Positions 8,678 to 18,669 are shown, counted from the first letter of the stretch. The stretch: DNA of 64,000 bases from Vibrio sp. SCSIO 43136 (GCF_023716565.1 NZ_CP071849.1:496001-560000); one strand, 5' to 3'. Notes: generated by a model from the letters alone, not told the origin. Program-made: numbers and translations.

Positions 8678-10327
8678 ATGATGAAGGGTGCACTTTCGCA
8701 ACTTTCCGTTACTAAACGGCTTATGCTTATTTTGGCGGTATTCGTGGTAACGACCAGTATTATCGTTGCTGACGTCATGGCAACACTTGAAGCCAACAAG
8801 CAAGACGGCACGGTAATTAATGTGGCTGGTCGACAACGTATGTTGACCAAGAAGTTCGCATCAGAAGTGATGTTAACAGTATACGAAGGTCATAAGTCTA
8901 GCCATGGTGCGCTCGACTATGACAATACGATTCGCCTTTACGAAACCTCCCTCAATGCTCTTAAAAATGGTGGGCAAACATTCTCTGACTTAACCATGAA
9001 GTCGCCAATCTCTTTGATAAAGAGTGATGCTTCTGCATTTTTGCAGCAGCTAACAGTGGTTGAGCAACTGTGGAAGAAACAAAAAGCAATGGCGTTTGCT
9101 TTGCTGCCCTTAGGCCGAGATGCAACCGAAGCGCAAGTGGATGAGTTTATGCTTGCGAATCATCAAACCCTTGCTGCAATGCACAAAGCTGTGTTGAATT
9201 ACAACGCTTATGCCGATGCTAATGTTTCGGAACTGAAAAGAGATTTATTGATAATTTCAGTGGTTGGTGTCTTGTTGACATTACTACTTTCCTCTCTGAT
9301 CGGATCTAGCCTTATTCAACCTCTGGGTCACTTGGTTAAAATCAGCCGTGAAATCGGTCGAGGGAATCTTGATGCGACCAACGATCCGGAACACTTAGTT
9401 AACCGGAGCGAGTTGGGTAAATTGGCAACCAATATCATTGCGATGCGCCATTCCATCTCTTCGGTAGTCACGGGTTTGAAAACCAGTGCGGAGAACATCT
9501 CAACGCTATCTAATCGAGTAGATGTCCTGTCAAAAGAAGTGACCGATAGCCATGAGGAAGAGAAACAGAAATACGTTGAGATAAACGAAATCTCAGATGG
9601 TCTTCAAAGCTCTTTCGCTCAAGTATCTGCGGTGGTTGAACAGACCATTGATTCGGCGCAAACTAGCCGAAGCAGTGCAGAGCAGGGGATGCGCTCCGTT
9701 GAGTCCAATATGAATGCGGTACAAGTCGCAACAGAAGAGTCGCATAAAGTGGCGGAAAACATTCAAGAGCTGAGCTCTGTAGCAGAGCAGGTTTACAGTA
9801 TCATTGATGTGATTCAATCCATTGCGGAGCAGACCAACTTGTTAGCACTTAACGCCGCCATTGAGGCCGCACGAGCGGGTGAACAAGGTCGCGGATTTGC
9901 GGTGGTTGCGGATGAAGTTCGTATGCTAGCGAGTAAGACCAATGATTCGACAGGAGAAATTAGTAAGCTGTTGGCAGACTTAACCGAGCGGGTGAATGTC
10001 TCGGTAGAATCTGTGGGTCAATTGCAAAACCATGTAGAAAGTAGCCGTCAGGCGAGTGAAGAAACGTCAGAAAGCATCAGTGCGATTTCGGCGGCGATTG
10101 AAATGACGGTGACTCAGCAAAATGAGATTGCCAGCCTGATTCAAGAACAATCGCAGAGCATCAATAGCTTGCAAGATGCACAGCGTTACCTTTCTGAGCT
10201 GCTGAGCAACACCAACAACAAAATATCCAACAGTTCTCAAATCGCACAAGATATGAGTGACATGGCCTCTGGTATTTCTACCACGCTGGATAACTTCTCG
10301 ATGGATGGCAAAGTACAGAAAATGTAG
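8678..10327 (+). CDS. Methyl-accepting chemotaxis protein with PilJ-type sensor
   Basis: This 549-residue inner-membrane receptor signals to CheA/CheW. It has a first membrane helix (about 15-36), a periplasmic region starting with the PilJ/NarX-like box [14 protein letters not shown], a second membrane helix (about 190-212), a HAMP domain, and a long coiled-coil signalling domain with the near-invariant tip ([20 protein letters not shown], then [15 protein letters not shown]). The PilJ N-terminal domain is a four-helix bundle; in NarX/NarQ relatives it binds nitrate, but the ligand here is unknown. GGA precedes the start. A related sensor domain occurs twice in the protein at 27270. Confidence 0.93.
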   Translation: MMKGALSQLSVTKRLMLILAVFVVTTSIIVADVMATLEANKQDGTVINVAGRQRMLTKKFASEVMLTVYEGHKSSHGALDYDNTIRLYETSLNALKNGGQTFSDLTMKSPISLIKSDASAFLQQLTVVEQLWKKQKAMAFALLPLGRDATEAQVDEFMLANHQTLAAMHKAVLNYNAYADANVSELKRDLLIISVVGVLLTLLLSSLIGSSLIQPLGHLVKISREIGRGNLDATNDPEHLVNRSELGKLATNIIAMRHSISSVVTGLKTSAENISTLSNRVDVLSKEVTDSHEEEKQKYVEINEISDGLQSSFAQVSAVVEQTIDSAQTSRSSAEQGMRSVESNMNAVQVATEESHKVAENIQELSSVAEQVYSIIDVIQSIAEQTNLLALNAAIEAARAGEQGRGFAVVADEVRMLASKTNDSTGEISKLLADLTERVNVSVESVGQLQNHVESSRQASEETSESISAISAAIEMTVTQQNEIASLIQEQSQSINSLQDAQRYLSELLSNTNNKISNSSQIAQDMSDMASGISTTLDNFSMDGKVQKM

Positions 10328-10342
10328 TCTGCGTTTAGAACG

Positions 10343-10378
10343 AAAAAATCCCCAAACTTAGGTTTGGGGATTTTTTTA
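10343..10378. terminator. Bidirectional terminator
   Basis: A long stem (AAAAAATCCCCAAAC with GTTTGGGGATTTTTT) around TTAG lies between the convergent chemoreceptor and regulator genes and works for both strands. Confidence 0.92.
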
Positions 10379-11050
10379 TAAACTGTTGGCCGTTTGCTCA
10401 CTTTTGATTTCGCGAACATAGCGATAGATGGTGTCTCTAGATACCTGCAAGGTGTTTGCGGTAATGACAATTGCATCTTTAATGTTGAACGCACCGTTTT
10501 CAAATAACTGCTCAACGATGGCGCGGTTACGCTTAGCTGGTGATATAGCACTGTCACTTAGAATGCTTTTTCGAATCGTCTCAATAGAGTCTTGCAGCAT
10601 TTCATCGGGGCTTTTCGCAAACTTCTCAGAAGAGGTGACTTCTGTTTGTGAAGCCGAGATGTTGGTTGCAGGCAACATACTCGTTAGTAGCGAATGGATC
10701 GGCGCATCCATGTCGGAGTTGATACACAATAAGCCGATGGCCGTACCAATGTCATTGCGGATCACTGTGGTTACCGAGCGAAGTAGCTTACCGTGTGGGC
10801 CTTTACTGAAATAAGGTTCAGAGACATCGACACCAGAACGTAGCTTTTCTAGTGCTAAGTTGGTGATAGGGGCACCAATATCACGATCAGTGACGTGACC
10901 ATTTGCAATCTTGATGATCGATGGGTTCTCGATATCCAAACTGTGTAGAACGACTTCCGTGTGGGTGCCGTACATTGCGGCAATGCCATCAACCACATTA
11001 AAGGTGGCTTGTAGAATCAGTTTGTCACTTAGTGATAACGTGACGAGCAT
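10376..11050 (-). CDS. YheO/DauR-like transcriptional regulator
   Basis: This 224-residue regulator has the YheO-type PAS-like domain (about 10-120: GTHTEVVLHSLD, NGHVTDRDIGAPITNLAL) and a C-terminal helix-turn-helix (about 175-218: NIKDAIVITANTLQVSRDTI, then YRYVREI). Family members include Pseudomonas DauR, which controls D-arginine catabolism, and E. coli YheO. Downstream of cyuA-like and ridA in the same direction, it is the likely controller of that cluster or of the divergent azlCD genes. A second, only distantly similar copy lies at 16445. Ligand unknown; an amino acid or a product of cysteine or peptide breakdown is plausible from context. Confidence 0.88.
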   Translation of the reverse strand: MLVTLSLSDKLILQATFNVVDGIAAMYGTHTEVVLHSLDIENPSIIKIANGHVTDRDIGAPITNLALEKLRSGVDVSEPYFSKGPHGKLLRSVTTVIRNDIGTAIGLLCINSDMDAPIHSLLTSMLPATNISASQTEVTSSEKFAKSPDEMLQDSIETIRKSILSDSAISPAKRNRAIVEQLFENGAFNIKDAIVITANTLQVSRDTIYRYVREIKSEQTANSL

Positions 11051-11155
11051 AGATTACTTCCTTTGGCATAAGGGTGTTACAAGTATCCATAAAGATACTA
11101 AGGTTATATAGATCAAAAAAATCGCTACCCCTTACGAGGCAGCGATTGTTCCGAA

Positions 11156-12436
11156 TTAAGAAGCCATGATTTCGATGATTTCTTTATCGGTGATAGCCAT
11201 ACCAGTGCTAACCATACGGCCAATGTTGCGGATAGTTTTCTCAACGTCACCAGCGATAACGCCTTGAAGCGCAACTTCTTGGCCTGCTAGTGCTAGCATC
11301 ATGCCTTTCATTGCTGCTTGAGAAGAGCTACCTACTTTCATCGCACAAGTCGCTTTTGCACCGTCACAAACCATACCAGCAGTGTCGCTTAGTACGTTCT
11401 GGATAGCGAAGCAAGATTGCTCGAAAGAGCCGCCTTTCAGGTAAACCATCGCAAATGAAGCCGCAGAACTTGTCGCAGTGTTACCACAGAAAGCACACAA
11501 TGGAGGGTAGTGTGACTTAATGTAAACAGCGCCAAGGTGGCTCATGATAAGTGCACGAGCTAGCTTCTCATCGTCAGCTTTAACGAACTCAGCCGTCTTA
11601 ACAACAGGTACTGTTGCAGCGATACCTTGGTTACCACTACCGTAGTTGCTCATTGCAGGTAGTGTTGCACCGCCCATACGTGCATCAGATGCCGCAGAGG
11701 TGTACATAAGAACGTCAGTAGTCAGACTAGAACCCATTAGGCCAGTTGCGATGCTGCTGCCCATTGTACGACCGATCTCTAGACCGTATTTGCTGTCCAA
11801 ACCTTCTTGAGAAAGCGCCATGTTTAGGTCGCGAGCTTGAAGGATGAACTCGATGTCAGCAAAGTCAACTTGAGTAGCAAATTCGTAGATCTTCTCAATG
11901 CTGATGTCTACACCTTCACATACAGAAGCAGTAGAAGCAGCAGCGTTGTCAGCTTTGTCAGCAGCAAAGATAACTTCGCCGTTTAGCGTTTTCTCAACGA
12001 TTAGAGTGTGGCCACCACTGATAGTGATAGTTGCGCTCTTGTCACCAAGTGTTGCTTCAGCACGGCAGTAGATGAATTCGTTAGTTTTCTCACGAGAAAC
12101 TTCTACATTACCAGCGTCGATCATCGCTTGAGCTTTCTCAACGTCTTCTGGAGTGATTTTCGCTAGTACTTCTAGACCAGCTTCAAAGTCACCACCAACA
12201 GCGCCAGAAGCAGCAGCGATTGGAAGGCCGATTTTGCCAGTGCCTGGTACAAAAACGCCCATTGAGTTTTTGAACAGGTTGTCAGATACAAATACTTTTA
12301 GTGTATCTGGAGCACCACCTAGCATGCTTGCAACCGCAGAACCTGCGTATGCAGCAGAGATTGGCTCTGTACAACCTAGTGCAGGTTTAACAACAGAGTT
12401 GATGATCTCAATGTATTGCTTCCACTCAGCTTTCAT
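11156..12436 (-). CDS. L-cysteine desulfidase family protein (CyuA/YhaM-like, UPF0597)
   Basis: This 426-residue cytosolic protein belongs to UPF0597, related to Methanocaldococcus L-cysteine desulfidase and E. coli CyuA (about 436 residues), which turn cysteine into pyruvate, ammonia and sulfide using a [4Fe-4S] cluster. The expected cysteines are present: C22 in [10 protein letters not shown], the pair in [10 protein letters not shown] (about 312-316), and those in VCDGAKATC (about 352-360). It is also annotated in many genomes as a serine dehydratase alpha-family protein. It follows ridA after 20 bp; RidA removes enamine/imine intermediates of exactly this type of lyase, so the pair makes biochemical sense. 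Confidence 0.87.
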   Translation of the reverse strand: MKAEWKQYIEIINSVVKPALGCTEPISAAYAGSAVASMLGGAPDTLKVFVSDNLFKNSMGVFVPGTGKIGLPIAAASGAVGGDFEAGLEVLAKITPEDVEKAQAMIDAGNVEVSREKTNEFIYCRAEATLGDKSATITISGGHTLIVEKTLNGEVIFAADKADNAAASTASVCEGVDISIEKIYEFATQVDFADIEFILQARDLNMALSQEGLDSKYGLEIGRTMGSSIATGLMGSSLTTDVLMYTSAASDARMGGATLPAMSNYGSGNQGIAATVPVVKTAEFVKADDEKLARALIMSHLGAVYIKSHYPPLCAFCGNTATSSAASFAMVYLKGGSFEQSCFAIQNVLSDTAGMVCDGAKATCAMKVGSSSQAAMKGMMLALAGQEVALQGVIAGDVEKTIRNIGRMVSTGMAITDKEIIEIMAS

Positions 12437-12456
12437 GGCTAACCTCTTAATAATTC

Positions 12457-12837
12457 TTATTTTTTGTGCGCGATAGCTTCAACTTCAACAAGAACGCCTA
12501 GAGGCAGATCTTTAACTGCGAAGCAAGAACGAGCAGGGCATTCGCCTTGGAAAACTTCAGCGTAAACTGCGTTGAATGCAGCGAAGTCTTCGATGTTTGC
12601 TAGGTAGCAAGTAGTCTTAAGAACAGTCTCAGCGCTACCACCGCCCGCTTCAAGAACGCTTACTAGGTTCTTAAGAGACATGATGCTTTGCTCAGTGATG
12701 CCACCTTCAACAACTTTACCAGTTGCAGCGTCTACAGGAAGCTGACCAGAAGTGAAGATCATGCCGTTGAACTCAGTACCGTGAGAGTAAGGACCGATAG
12801 CTGCAGGAGCTGCTGGAGAAGTAACAACTGTTTTCAT
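12457..12837 (-). CDS. ridA: RidA family enamine/imine deaminase
   Basis: This 126-residue trimeric-type protein has the YjgF/YER057c/UK114 signature: [18 protein letters not shown], and [20 protein letters not shown] with the catalytic Arg of active RidA. It hydrolyses reactive 2-aminoacrylate and related imines made by PLP- or Fe-S-dependent lyases. It is the first gene of a two-gene unit with the desulfidase-like gene, which would produce 2-aminoacrylate from cysteine or serine. Its promoter faces that of azlC across a 302-bp spacer with repeated TTGCAA-type motifs. Confidence 0.93.
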   Translation of the reverse strand: MKTVVTSPAAPAAIGPYSHGTEFNGMIFTSGQLPVDAATGKVVEGGITEQSIMSLKNLVSVLEAGGGSAETVLKTTCYLANIEDFAAFNAVYAEVFQGECPARSCFAVKDLPLGVLVEVEAIAHKK

Positions 12838-13139
12838 TGTATTACCTATTACTATGTTGGTTAAAAACGAAAGTTTGTTGTAGTTCCAACTCGATTTCGT
12901 TCAGAATTTGATTTGCATATATTAATGCAAATTTTGTTGCATCAAGCAAGCTTTGTTTTACATCGAACCCCCTTAAATGCCTATTTTTTGGTGATTTGCG
13001 TCTCAATAATGGTAAAACTTTGATGGAGATCACCTTTCAAATTAATTTGCAAAATAAACAAATTGCAAAAAACTTCAACATCGAATAATGTCTGCCTCGC
13101 ATTTAGGTTTGATGTAATCCCAAGGTTTGAATTACCACT
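12838..13139. promoter_or_regulatory. Divergent control region ridA / azlC with TTTGCA-type repeats
   Basis: A perfect palindrome ATTTGCAT-N6-ATGCAAAT lies at 12911-12932, on the ridA side. On the azlC side, AATTTGCAAAA (13044-13054) and AAATTGCAAAA (13060-13070) form two near-direct repeats 16 bp apart. These are candidate operators for a shared regulator, for which the YheO/DauR-like protein is the obvious nearby candidate; an Lrp/AsnC-type regulator is another option. Confidence 0.5.
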
Positions 13140-13910
13140 ATGAATAAGCAGCTAATGTTTGCTGGGGCGAAGACGATAGCGCCACTTTGTATCGGGGCTT
13201 TTCCCTTTTCCTTCATCATTGGAGCTATGAGCATTCAAGCTGGATTGAGTATTACGCAAAGTATTCTCTCTGCAATGCTGACGATTGCAGGATCATCGCA
13301 GTTGGTAGCCTATGGCATGATTCAACATGGTGGCAGCATGCTGGTAATCATGTTTACCAGTTTCGTGATTAACTTACGTCACGTGCTCTACAGCGCATCT
13401 CTGGCGGAAATTGCCAAGGGGCAGCCGTTGCACATACGTGCATTGATGGCATTTGGCCTAACGGATGAAGTTTATGCAGGCACCTATAAAGGGGTTCGAG
13501 AGCACAAATATGGCGCTCATTGGTTTTACCTAGGTGCGATGGGGCTGTTTTACGTCAACTGGGTAGTCGCTAATACTCTCGGTGCATTGGTAGGAAGTTC
13601 TTTCCCTGATATTGCTAATTTTGGGTTGGAGTTCGCTATGGTTGCAGCCTTTATTGCGATTGTTGTGCCTCAGCTTAAAGAGCGAGAGTGCATCGTAGCT
13701 GCCGTGGTATCTATGGTTGCGGGTGTGTTGTTTTCTAGCCTGCCACACTCGCTAGGTTTGGTGGTCGCAGCATCTATCGGTGTATTTGTCGGCTATCAGA
13801 TGGACTTAATGACAGAGCGCGAGCAAGCGGCTGAGATTAAGAAAGCAGAATCTTGCGATGTTGCTATCAAGCAAAGCCACGACGCAACACCAGCTACAAG
13901 TGAGGCATAA
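13140..13910 (+). CDS. azlC: AzlC family amino-acid exporter subunit
   Basis: This 256-residue integral membrane protein matches the AzlC/YgaZ family, the large subunit of branched-chain amino-acid exporters. Early on it has FPFSFIIGAMSIQAGLS, then NLRHVLYSASLA and GLTDEVYA, all typical. About six to seven membrane helices are visible; the C-terminal 30 residues are polar. AzlD follows after 2 bp, so the two are translated together. It is divergent from ridA and cyuA-like; branched-chain 2-oxo-acid synthesis is a main target of 2-aminoacrylate damage, so the arrangement links RidA and branched-chain amino-acid flux. Confidence 0.9.
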   Translation: MNKQLMFAGAKTIAPLCIGAFPFSFIIGAMSIQAGLSITQSILSAMLTIAGSSQLVAYGMIQHGGSMLVIMFTSFVINLRHVLYSASLAEIAKGQPLHIRALMAFGLTDEVYAGTYKGVREHKYGAHWFYLGAMGLFYVNWVVANTLGALVGSSFPDIANFGLEFAMVAAFIAIVVPQLKERECIVAAVVSMVAGVLFSSLPHSLGLVVAASIGVFVGYQMDLMTEREQAAEIKKAESCDVAIKQSHDATPATSEA

Positions 13911-13912
13911 CC

Positions 13913-14236
13913 ATGAATTACAGTGAATTTTTTGTTTTTGTCATGGGTATCGCAATCAGTACATTTGCAATTCGATTTTCGATTTTAGGTTTTGCGGGCT
14001 CATTTGAGATGTCTCCAAGATTGAAAAAGACATTGCGCTTTGTACCTATCACTGTTTTACCAGCGATCATTGCTGTTGAAGTATTAGGCACTGCACCAGA
14101 GGTTGCGTTTCATTTGCACAACCCAAAACTGTTGGCTGCGATAGTCGCTACCATTATTAGTTTGAGATTTGATTTAGTTTGGGTGGTTATCAGTGGCGTT
14201 GGTTCACTGCTGATCTTCCAAAACATATTGGCGTAG
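13913..14236 (+). CDS. azlD: AzlD family amino-acid exporter small subunit
   Basis: This 107-residue protein with three to four membrane helices matches AzlD/YgaH (FAIRFSILGF, then FVPITVLPAIIAVEVL). It is the partner of AzlC in the branched-chain amino-acid exporter and begins 2 bp after it. Directly at the stop codon a 15-bp sequence (GCTACTACGCAAAAA) is duplicated in tandem (14236-14250 and 14251-14265), before the terminator. Confidence 0.9.
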   Translation: MNYSEFFVFVMGIAISTFAIRFSILGFAGSFEMSPRLKKTLRFVPITVLPAIIAVEVLGTAPEVAFHLHNPKLLAAIVATIISLRFDLVWVVISGVGSLLIFQNILA

Positions 14237-14265
14237 CTACTACGCAAAAAGCTACTACGCAAAAA
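14236..14265. repeat. 15-bp tandem duplication
   Basis: GCTACTACGCAAAAA occurs twice head-to-tail, starting at the last base of the azlD stop codon. It looks like a recent local duplication with no evident function. Confidence 0.9.
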
Positions 14266-14291
14266 ATTGGGAACAGGACGCAAATTGTCCT

Positions 14292-14322
14292 AGGCTCGGT
14301 AGGAATACCGAGCCTTTTTTTT
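14292..14322 (+). terminator. Terminator of azlCD
   Basis: AGGCTCGGTA (14292-14301) pairs with TACCGAGCCT (14306-14315) around GGAA, followed by a run of T. Confidence 0.93.
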
Positions 14323-14484
14323 GGCCGTTGGTTTTGTTGGGTTGATTGTTATTCGGCTTACTGTCAATCGCAGGCGAAGATTTTTTAGCGTCTACCCCCG
14401 AATTCATCTACAAATCTATTTGCACTTTAATGCACAGAAATGTTGCAGAAATTATTTTTTCAAAAAATTGAAAATTAGGACAGT

Positions 14485-14796
14485 CTAGGCTTCCATATCG
14501 CCACCTTCATCTTTTTCCGTTTTGGCGAGTGAAGCTCCAACAATACATTCGGCGATCCCCACCGCTATCAAACGAATGGCTTGGTTAGTATCCAGTTCAA
14601 TAAAGCTTGGGAAGGAAAGGGGAGTATGCTCATCACTGGTGGTATTGACCAATATCCACATATCCATACTCAAGGTTTGGATAGCGTCGAGATCTGAGTG
14701 TTGCGTGACGACGGCGAGTAAGCTGAGCCCCGAGATGAGGGTTAGCACACCAATCATTAACAACCAAAAAGCGATCACTCCTTTTATTGCCATCAT
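14485..14796 (-). CDS. Hypothetical small membrane protein, 103 residues
   Basis: It has one strong membrane helix at the N-terminus (about 5-30, GVIAFWLLMIGVLTLISGLS), a polar middle, and a second weaker hydrophobic stretch (about 74-92, AIRLIAVGIAECIVGASLA), ending in an acidic tail. GGGGAGATAGG precedes the ATG. No family is recognised. It is monocistronic between azlCD and pepD. Confidence 0.65.
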   Translation of the reverse strand: MMAIKGVIAFWLLMIGVLTLISGLSLLAVVTQHSDLDAIQTLSMDMWILVNTTSDEHTPLSFPSFIELDTNQAIRLIAVGIAECIVGASLAKTEKDEGGDMEA

Positions 14797-14892
14797 AATC
14801 CTATCTCCCCTGTGACAAACGTCTATTTCGGGAGTTTATACAACAGCTACAGAGTAGCCGTCTAGTATCTAGTTGATAAGTCTATTAGAAAT

Positions 14893-14924
14893 AAAAAAGC
14901 GCCACCTGCAGGTAGCGCTTTTTT
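14893..14924. terminator. Terminator downstream of pepD
   Basis: AAAAAAGCGC...ACCTGCAGGT...GCGCTTTTTT forms a long stem with one mismatch and T runs on both strands. It ends the leftward pepD transcript. Confidence 0.88.
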
Positions 14925-14953
14925 GCAACGGTATTTGCTAATGAAAATGCAAA

Positions 14954-16408
14954 TTATTTTGCAGGGATCTCTTTTAGCATTTGAACCAATTGGTCCCAGA
15001 ACAACGCAACAGTTGCGATGTTAACTTTCTCATCTGGAGAGTGCGGGTTCTTGATGGTCGGACCGAATGAAATCATATCCATGTTTGGATAAGGCTTCTT
15101 AAACAGACCACACTCCAGACCTGCGTGGATCACTTGAATGTTAGCGCTCTTGCCGTACATCTTCTGGTACATGTCACGGAATAGCTTCATCACCTCAGAT
15201 TCTGGGTTTGGTTTCCAACCTGGGTATGCGCCTGTTGCTGTGAAGTTCGCACCAGCAAGTTTAGCGAGTGACTCTAGCTTACCTTCAACCATGATGCGGC
15301 CTGATTCGATTAGCGAGCGGATTAGGTTTTGAAGTACCAGCTTGTTATCGCATACAAAAACCATACCTAGGTTTAGTGAGCTTTCTACTACGCCTTCAAC
15401 ATCATCGCTCATGCGCATCACACCATCGAAGCTAGTGTTGATTAGCGCAACAGCTTTTGCATGACATTCAGCGGTGAGCACTTGCGCTGGCATCTCAGCC
15501 GCTTTAACCGCAGATTGAACACCTGCATCTGCAACACAAAGCTCTGCTGCGATGATCGTTTGGAACTTCGCTAGCGCCGCTTCAACGTCTGTTTGCGCAT
15601 CTTTCGCTACTACGATAGTTGCTTTTGCTTCACGTGGGATCGCGTTGATAAGCGTGCCACCAGTGATCGTTGCTAGACGTGCTTCAGTCTCTAAGTGTTC
15701 TGCTAAAAAGCGAGCAAGCAATTTAGACGCATTGCCACGGCCAAGGTGGATGTCACAACCAGAGTGGCCACCTTTCAGTCCGTTGATCACGATCTCAAGG
15801 GCAATTTGCTCAGCTTTTGGTGCTTCAAACGCTAGCTCAAGTTCCGTGGTTGCTGCGATACCGCCAGCACAACCCATGTAAACTTCACCTTCAGACTCTG
15901 AATCGGTATTCAGTAAGATATCACCTTGTAACCACCCAGCTTCAAGGCCAAATGCACCTTCAAGGCCGTCTTCTTCGTTAGTGGTTAGTAGCACTTCAAG
16001 CGGGCCGTGTTCGATGCCGTCTGCGGCAAGAACTGCAAGACAGGCTGCCATGCCGATACCGTTGTCAGCGCCAAGGGTTGTACCCTTCGCTGTTACCCAG
16101 TCACCGTCAACGTATGCTTGAATCGGGTCATTTTCGAAGTCGTGTACTGTGTCTTCATTCTTTTGTGCCACCATATCTAAGTGAGCCTGAAGAACCACGC
16201 CACGACGATTTTCCATCCCTAGTGTCGCTGCTTTACGCAGCAGTAGATTTCCTGTTTCATCCTGTTCTACGAAAAGGTTGCGCTCTTTCGCCCACTTGGT
16301 GATCGCATCAGCAAGTTTTTGCTCGTGGTGCGATGGGTGAGGGATTGAGCAAATCATGTCGAACATTTGCCATACGGCTTGAGGCTGAAGTTGGTGGATT
16401 TCTGACAC
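14954..16408 (-). CDS. pepD: Aminoacyl-histidine dipeptidase (peptidase D)
   Basis: This 484-residue cytosolic M20C metallopeptidase cleaves Xaa-His and other dipeptides, including Cys-Gly from glutathione breakdown. Metal-site motifs are clear: LQAHLDMVAQKN, TLGADNGIGMA, and LLTTNEEDGLEGA with the catalytic glutamates; a C-terminal IHAGLECG carries the last His/Glu. Length equals that of E. coli PepD (485). It lies 36 bp downstream of a YheO/DauR-like regulator in the same direction, so both probably share a transcript. The regulator's conserved place beside pepD suggests control by a peptide or amino acid. Confidence 0.95.
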   Translation of the reverse strand: MSEIHQLQPQAVWQMFDMICSIPHPSHHEQKLADAITKWAKERNLFVEQDETGNLLLRKAATLGMENRRGVVLQAHLDMVAQKNEDTVHDFENDPIQAYVDGDWVTAKGTTLGADNGIGMAACLAVLAADGIEHGPLEVLLTTNEEDGLEGAFGLEAGWLQGDILLNTDSESEGEVYMGCAGGIAATTELELAFEAPKAEQIALEIVINGLKGGHSGCDIHLGRGNASKLLARFLAEHLETEARLATITGGTLINAIPREAKATIVVAKDAQTDVEAALAKFQTIIAAELCVADAGVQSAVKAAEMPAQVLTAECHAKAVALINTSFDGVMRMSDDVEGVVESSLNLGMVFVCDNKLVLQNLIRSLIESGRIMVEGKLESLAKLAGANFTATGAYPGWKPNPESEVMKLFRDMYQKMYGKSANIQVIHAGLECGLFKKPYPNMDMISFGPTIKNPHSPDEKVNIATVALFWDQLVQMLKEIPAK

Positions 16409-16444
16409 CTTGTTATTCCTATCGTTATATTAATCGGGTGAGGT

Positions 16445-17074
16445 TCAGAGTACCTCGGACTCGTTTTGCTTCATGTATCGGTAGAGTGTCTGTTCTGAGA
16501 TACCAAGGGCTCTCGCTGCTTTACGGCGGAAGCCACGGATCAAGAACATGCCCATCTCGTCGAGCTCAGAGATGACTTGGGCTTTCTCTTCAATACTCAT
16601 CATGGCAACGGAGCGACCTTTTAGTACATCTTGAATCGCTTGAGTTTCAATATCTTGGATATTGGCGACGAACGTTTCTTGAGTGGACTCCATTTCCGCT
16701 GATGGAAACAAATGCTTTAACGTGTTTAAGGCTTCAACGTAGTGACTGTCATCGATATTGATGCACAGCATGTGAGTTGGAATACCTAACTCGTTCTTAA
16801 TCAACATTGATGAAGAGCGCAGGCGAGCACCGTTGCCTTTCACCGATGAGTAGTTTACTTGGTAGGGCTCTTCTTTTGCGCCAGTCTCTTTAAACATCTT
16901 GAGAGCGAGATCTGTCATAGGTGCCCCGATTTGGCGACCTGTAACGTGACCGTTTTTAAGATAAATGAGTGAATGCTCTGGCTTGGATAAGTCATGCAGC
17001 GCAACCTCGGCGGTTGGGCCTAAGATCTCCGACAAAAAGTTAACTAAATGCGAAAAGTTTAATGAGATATTCAT
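16445..17074 (-). CDS. YheO/DauR-like transcriptional regulator, second copy
   Basis: This 209-residue protein has the same two parts as the protein at 10376: a YheO-type PAS-like domain (about 10-125: LGPTAEVALHDLS, NGHVTGRQIGAPMTDLAL) and a C-terminal helix-turn-helix (about 160-205: RRKAARALGISEQTLYRYMK). Outside conserved motifs the two differ much, so they are old paralogues and not a recent duplication. It lies between the permease and pepD genes, all leftward, and likely senses the amino acid or peptide handled by this cluster. Confidence 0.88.
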   Translation of the reverse strand: MNISLNFSHLVNFLSEILGPTAEVALHDLSKPEHSLIYLKNGHVTGRQIGAPMTDLALKMFKETGAKEEPYQVNYSSVKGNGARLRSSSMLIKNELGIPTHMLCINIDDSHYVEALNTLKHLFPSAEMESTQETFVANIQDIETQAIQDVLKGRSVAMMSIEEKAQVISELDEMGMFLIRGFRRKAARALGISEQTLYRYMKQNESEVL

Positions 17075-17212
17075 GACTAAAGTTGTCCCTTATTATGGTT
17101 CTGTGGGCTTCTGCGAGGCAGATTAGAACACGTTAAAGTACATTGTTCAATATCTAATTGTATGACAAATTAAGTGGTTGATATTGAATAATAAACTTAC
17201 TTATATTGTGGG

Positions 17213-17245
17213 CGAAATAAAAAAGGCACCGCTCATGCGGTGCCT
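17213..17245 (-). terminator. Terminator of the APC permease gene
   Basis: AGGCACCGC (17224-17232) pairs with GCGGTGCCT (17237-17245) around TCAT. On the minus strand it is followed by a T-rich run. Confidence 0.9.
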
Positions 17246-17257
17246 CGATTTATTCGC

Positions 17258-18595
17258 TTATTTTGCTTCAGCGGTTGCTGCTTCCGCTTCTTGTGCTGCG
17301 TATTTCTTACGAGCCATGAAGTAGAAAGGAGTGATAGCAACCATAGCGCCAAGACCGATAGCAATCTTGTATGCATCTGAGAAGGTGAGTAGCCAAACAC
17401 AGATTGCTGCTGCTAGGTAAGGTACTACAGGACCGAATGGGATCTTGAAGCTTAGTTCACGCTCAGGGTACATCTTACGTAGTTTTAGTACCGCTAGACA
17501 TGTTGGGATGTACTGAGCAAAACGAGTTACTACTGATAGTGCAGCAAGCATAGTGAACGAACCAGATAGTGCGATTGGTAGCGCTGCCGCACCTGTTAGC
17601 AGGATTGCGATAGTTGGAACGCCTTTTTCGTTCTTCTTACCAAAAGTTTCTGGTAGTAGTTTATCTTCAGCTAGTGCAGTTAGTGTACGTGGTGTCATGA
17701 ATGATGCTGCTACGTTGATACCAGCGATAGACACGATTGAACCAATCATTACGAACATGTAACCCCACTCACCAAGGAATACGCCTGCTGCATCAGCAAC
17801 TGGAACCTTAGTGTTTGCTAGGTCGTCGCCAAGAACACCCATACAAACCATCATGATTAGTAGGTAGAAAGCCGATACGATAGCCATTACCAGCATGATT
17901 GCACGTGGTAGGTTTTTCGCAGGGTCTTTCATGTCTTCAGCAGCAGTTGCTAGGCCTTCGAAACCTGTGAAAGCGTAGAAACAAAGTACAACTGCTAGTG
18001 CCATTACGTCCATATCAAACTCAAAGCCTTTTGCAGAGTATTCTGCAAACTGAGTCATTGGGTTTAGAGGAACGTTATCCCAGTTGATGTAGAAAACACC
18101 AACAACAACGAACACGATAAGTGGTAGTAGCTTACCGATAGTGGCTACGTTGTTTACATATTTAGAGGCATCAACACCCGTCATGTTGACGATAGTGAGT
18201 AGGATAACCATGCCTGCAATGATGTAGGTTTGGTAACCATCAAACACTTCAGGAGCAAAGTTAACCAGTAGAGTAGAGAATGCTGCTGACATTGCTGCCC
18301 AAGCAACACACGCCATTACCCACTTAAGGAAACCAACTTGGAAACCTGCGAATGGACCGTATGCTTCTTTAACGTATACGTATGCTGCGCCGTTCTTGTT
18401 GAAGTGGCCCGCAGCTTCTGCGAAACACACTGCAATCGTCGATACGATCAACATAGTGAAAAGAATTAGAGCGATCGACATTACGTCTGCTTTTGCGTAA
18501 AGCGCATTAGGAAGCAAGAAGATGCCAGAGCCGATGATTGCGTTAAAACCAAGCAATACGATGCTAGGTAGTCCAAATTTGTTTTTATCAGACAT
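17258..18595 (-). CDS. APC family amino-acid permease
   Basis: This 445-residue protein has about twelve membrane helices and the APC-family opening GFNAIIGSGIFLLPNAL, where the unwound TM1 GSG motif binds the amino-acid backbone. A second family segment is FYAFTGFEGLATAAEDMKDP in TM6. Sequence alone does not fix the substrate. It lies 113 bp downstream of the class-C26 hydrolase gene, with a terminator between them that could allow partial read-through. Context (gamma-glutamyl hydrolase, PepD) suggests uptake of an amine, gamma-glutamyl compound or amino acid. The C-terminal tail is Ala/Glu-rich. Confidence 0.88.
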   Translation of the reverse strand: MSDKNKFGLPSIVLLGFNAIIGSGIFLLPNALYAKADVMSIALILFTMLIVSTIAVCFAEAAGHFNKNGAAYVYVKEAYGPFAGFQVGFLKWVMACVAWAAMSAAFSTLLVNFAPEVFDGYQTYIIAGMVILLTIVNMTGVDASKYVNNVATIGKLLPLIVFVVVGVFYINWDNVPLNPMTQFAEYSAKGFEFDMDVMALAVVLCFYAFTGFEGLATAAEDMKDPAKNLPRAIMLVMAIVSAFYLLIMMVCMGVLGDDLANTKVPVADAAGVFLGEWGYMFVMIGSIVSIAGINVAASFMTPRTLTALAEDKLLPETFGKKNEKGVPTIAILLTGAAALPIALSGSFTMLAALSVVTRFAQYIPTCLAVLKLRKMYPERELSFKIPFGPVVPYLAAAICVWLLTFSDAYKIAIGLGAMVAITPFYFMARKKYAAQEAEAATAEAK

Positions 18596-18669
18596 GCGGA
18601 GTCCTTACAAGCTGTCATCCAGCCTGCGATACCTGTAATAAATAATTGGGAAAAATAGGGTTTGTTTTA

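Noticed and set aside
10428-10814. Plus-strand 128-codon frame inside the regulator gene
   Set aside because: It is an antisense shadow of the YheO/DauR-like gene, without ribosome-binding site or domain.
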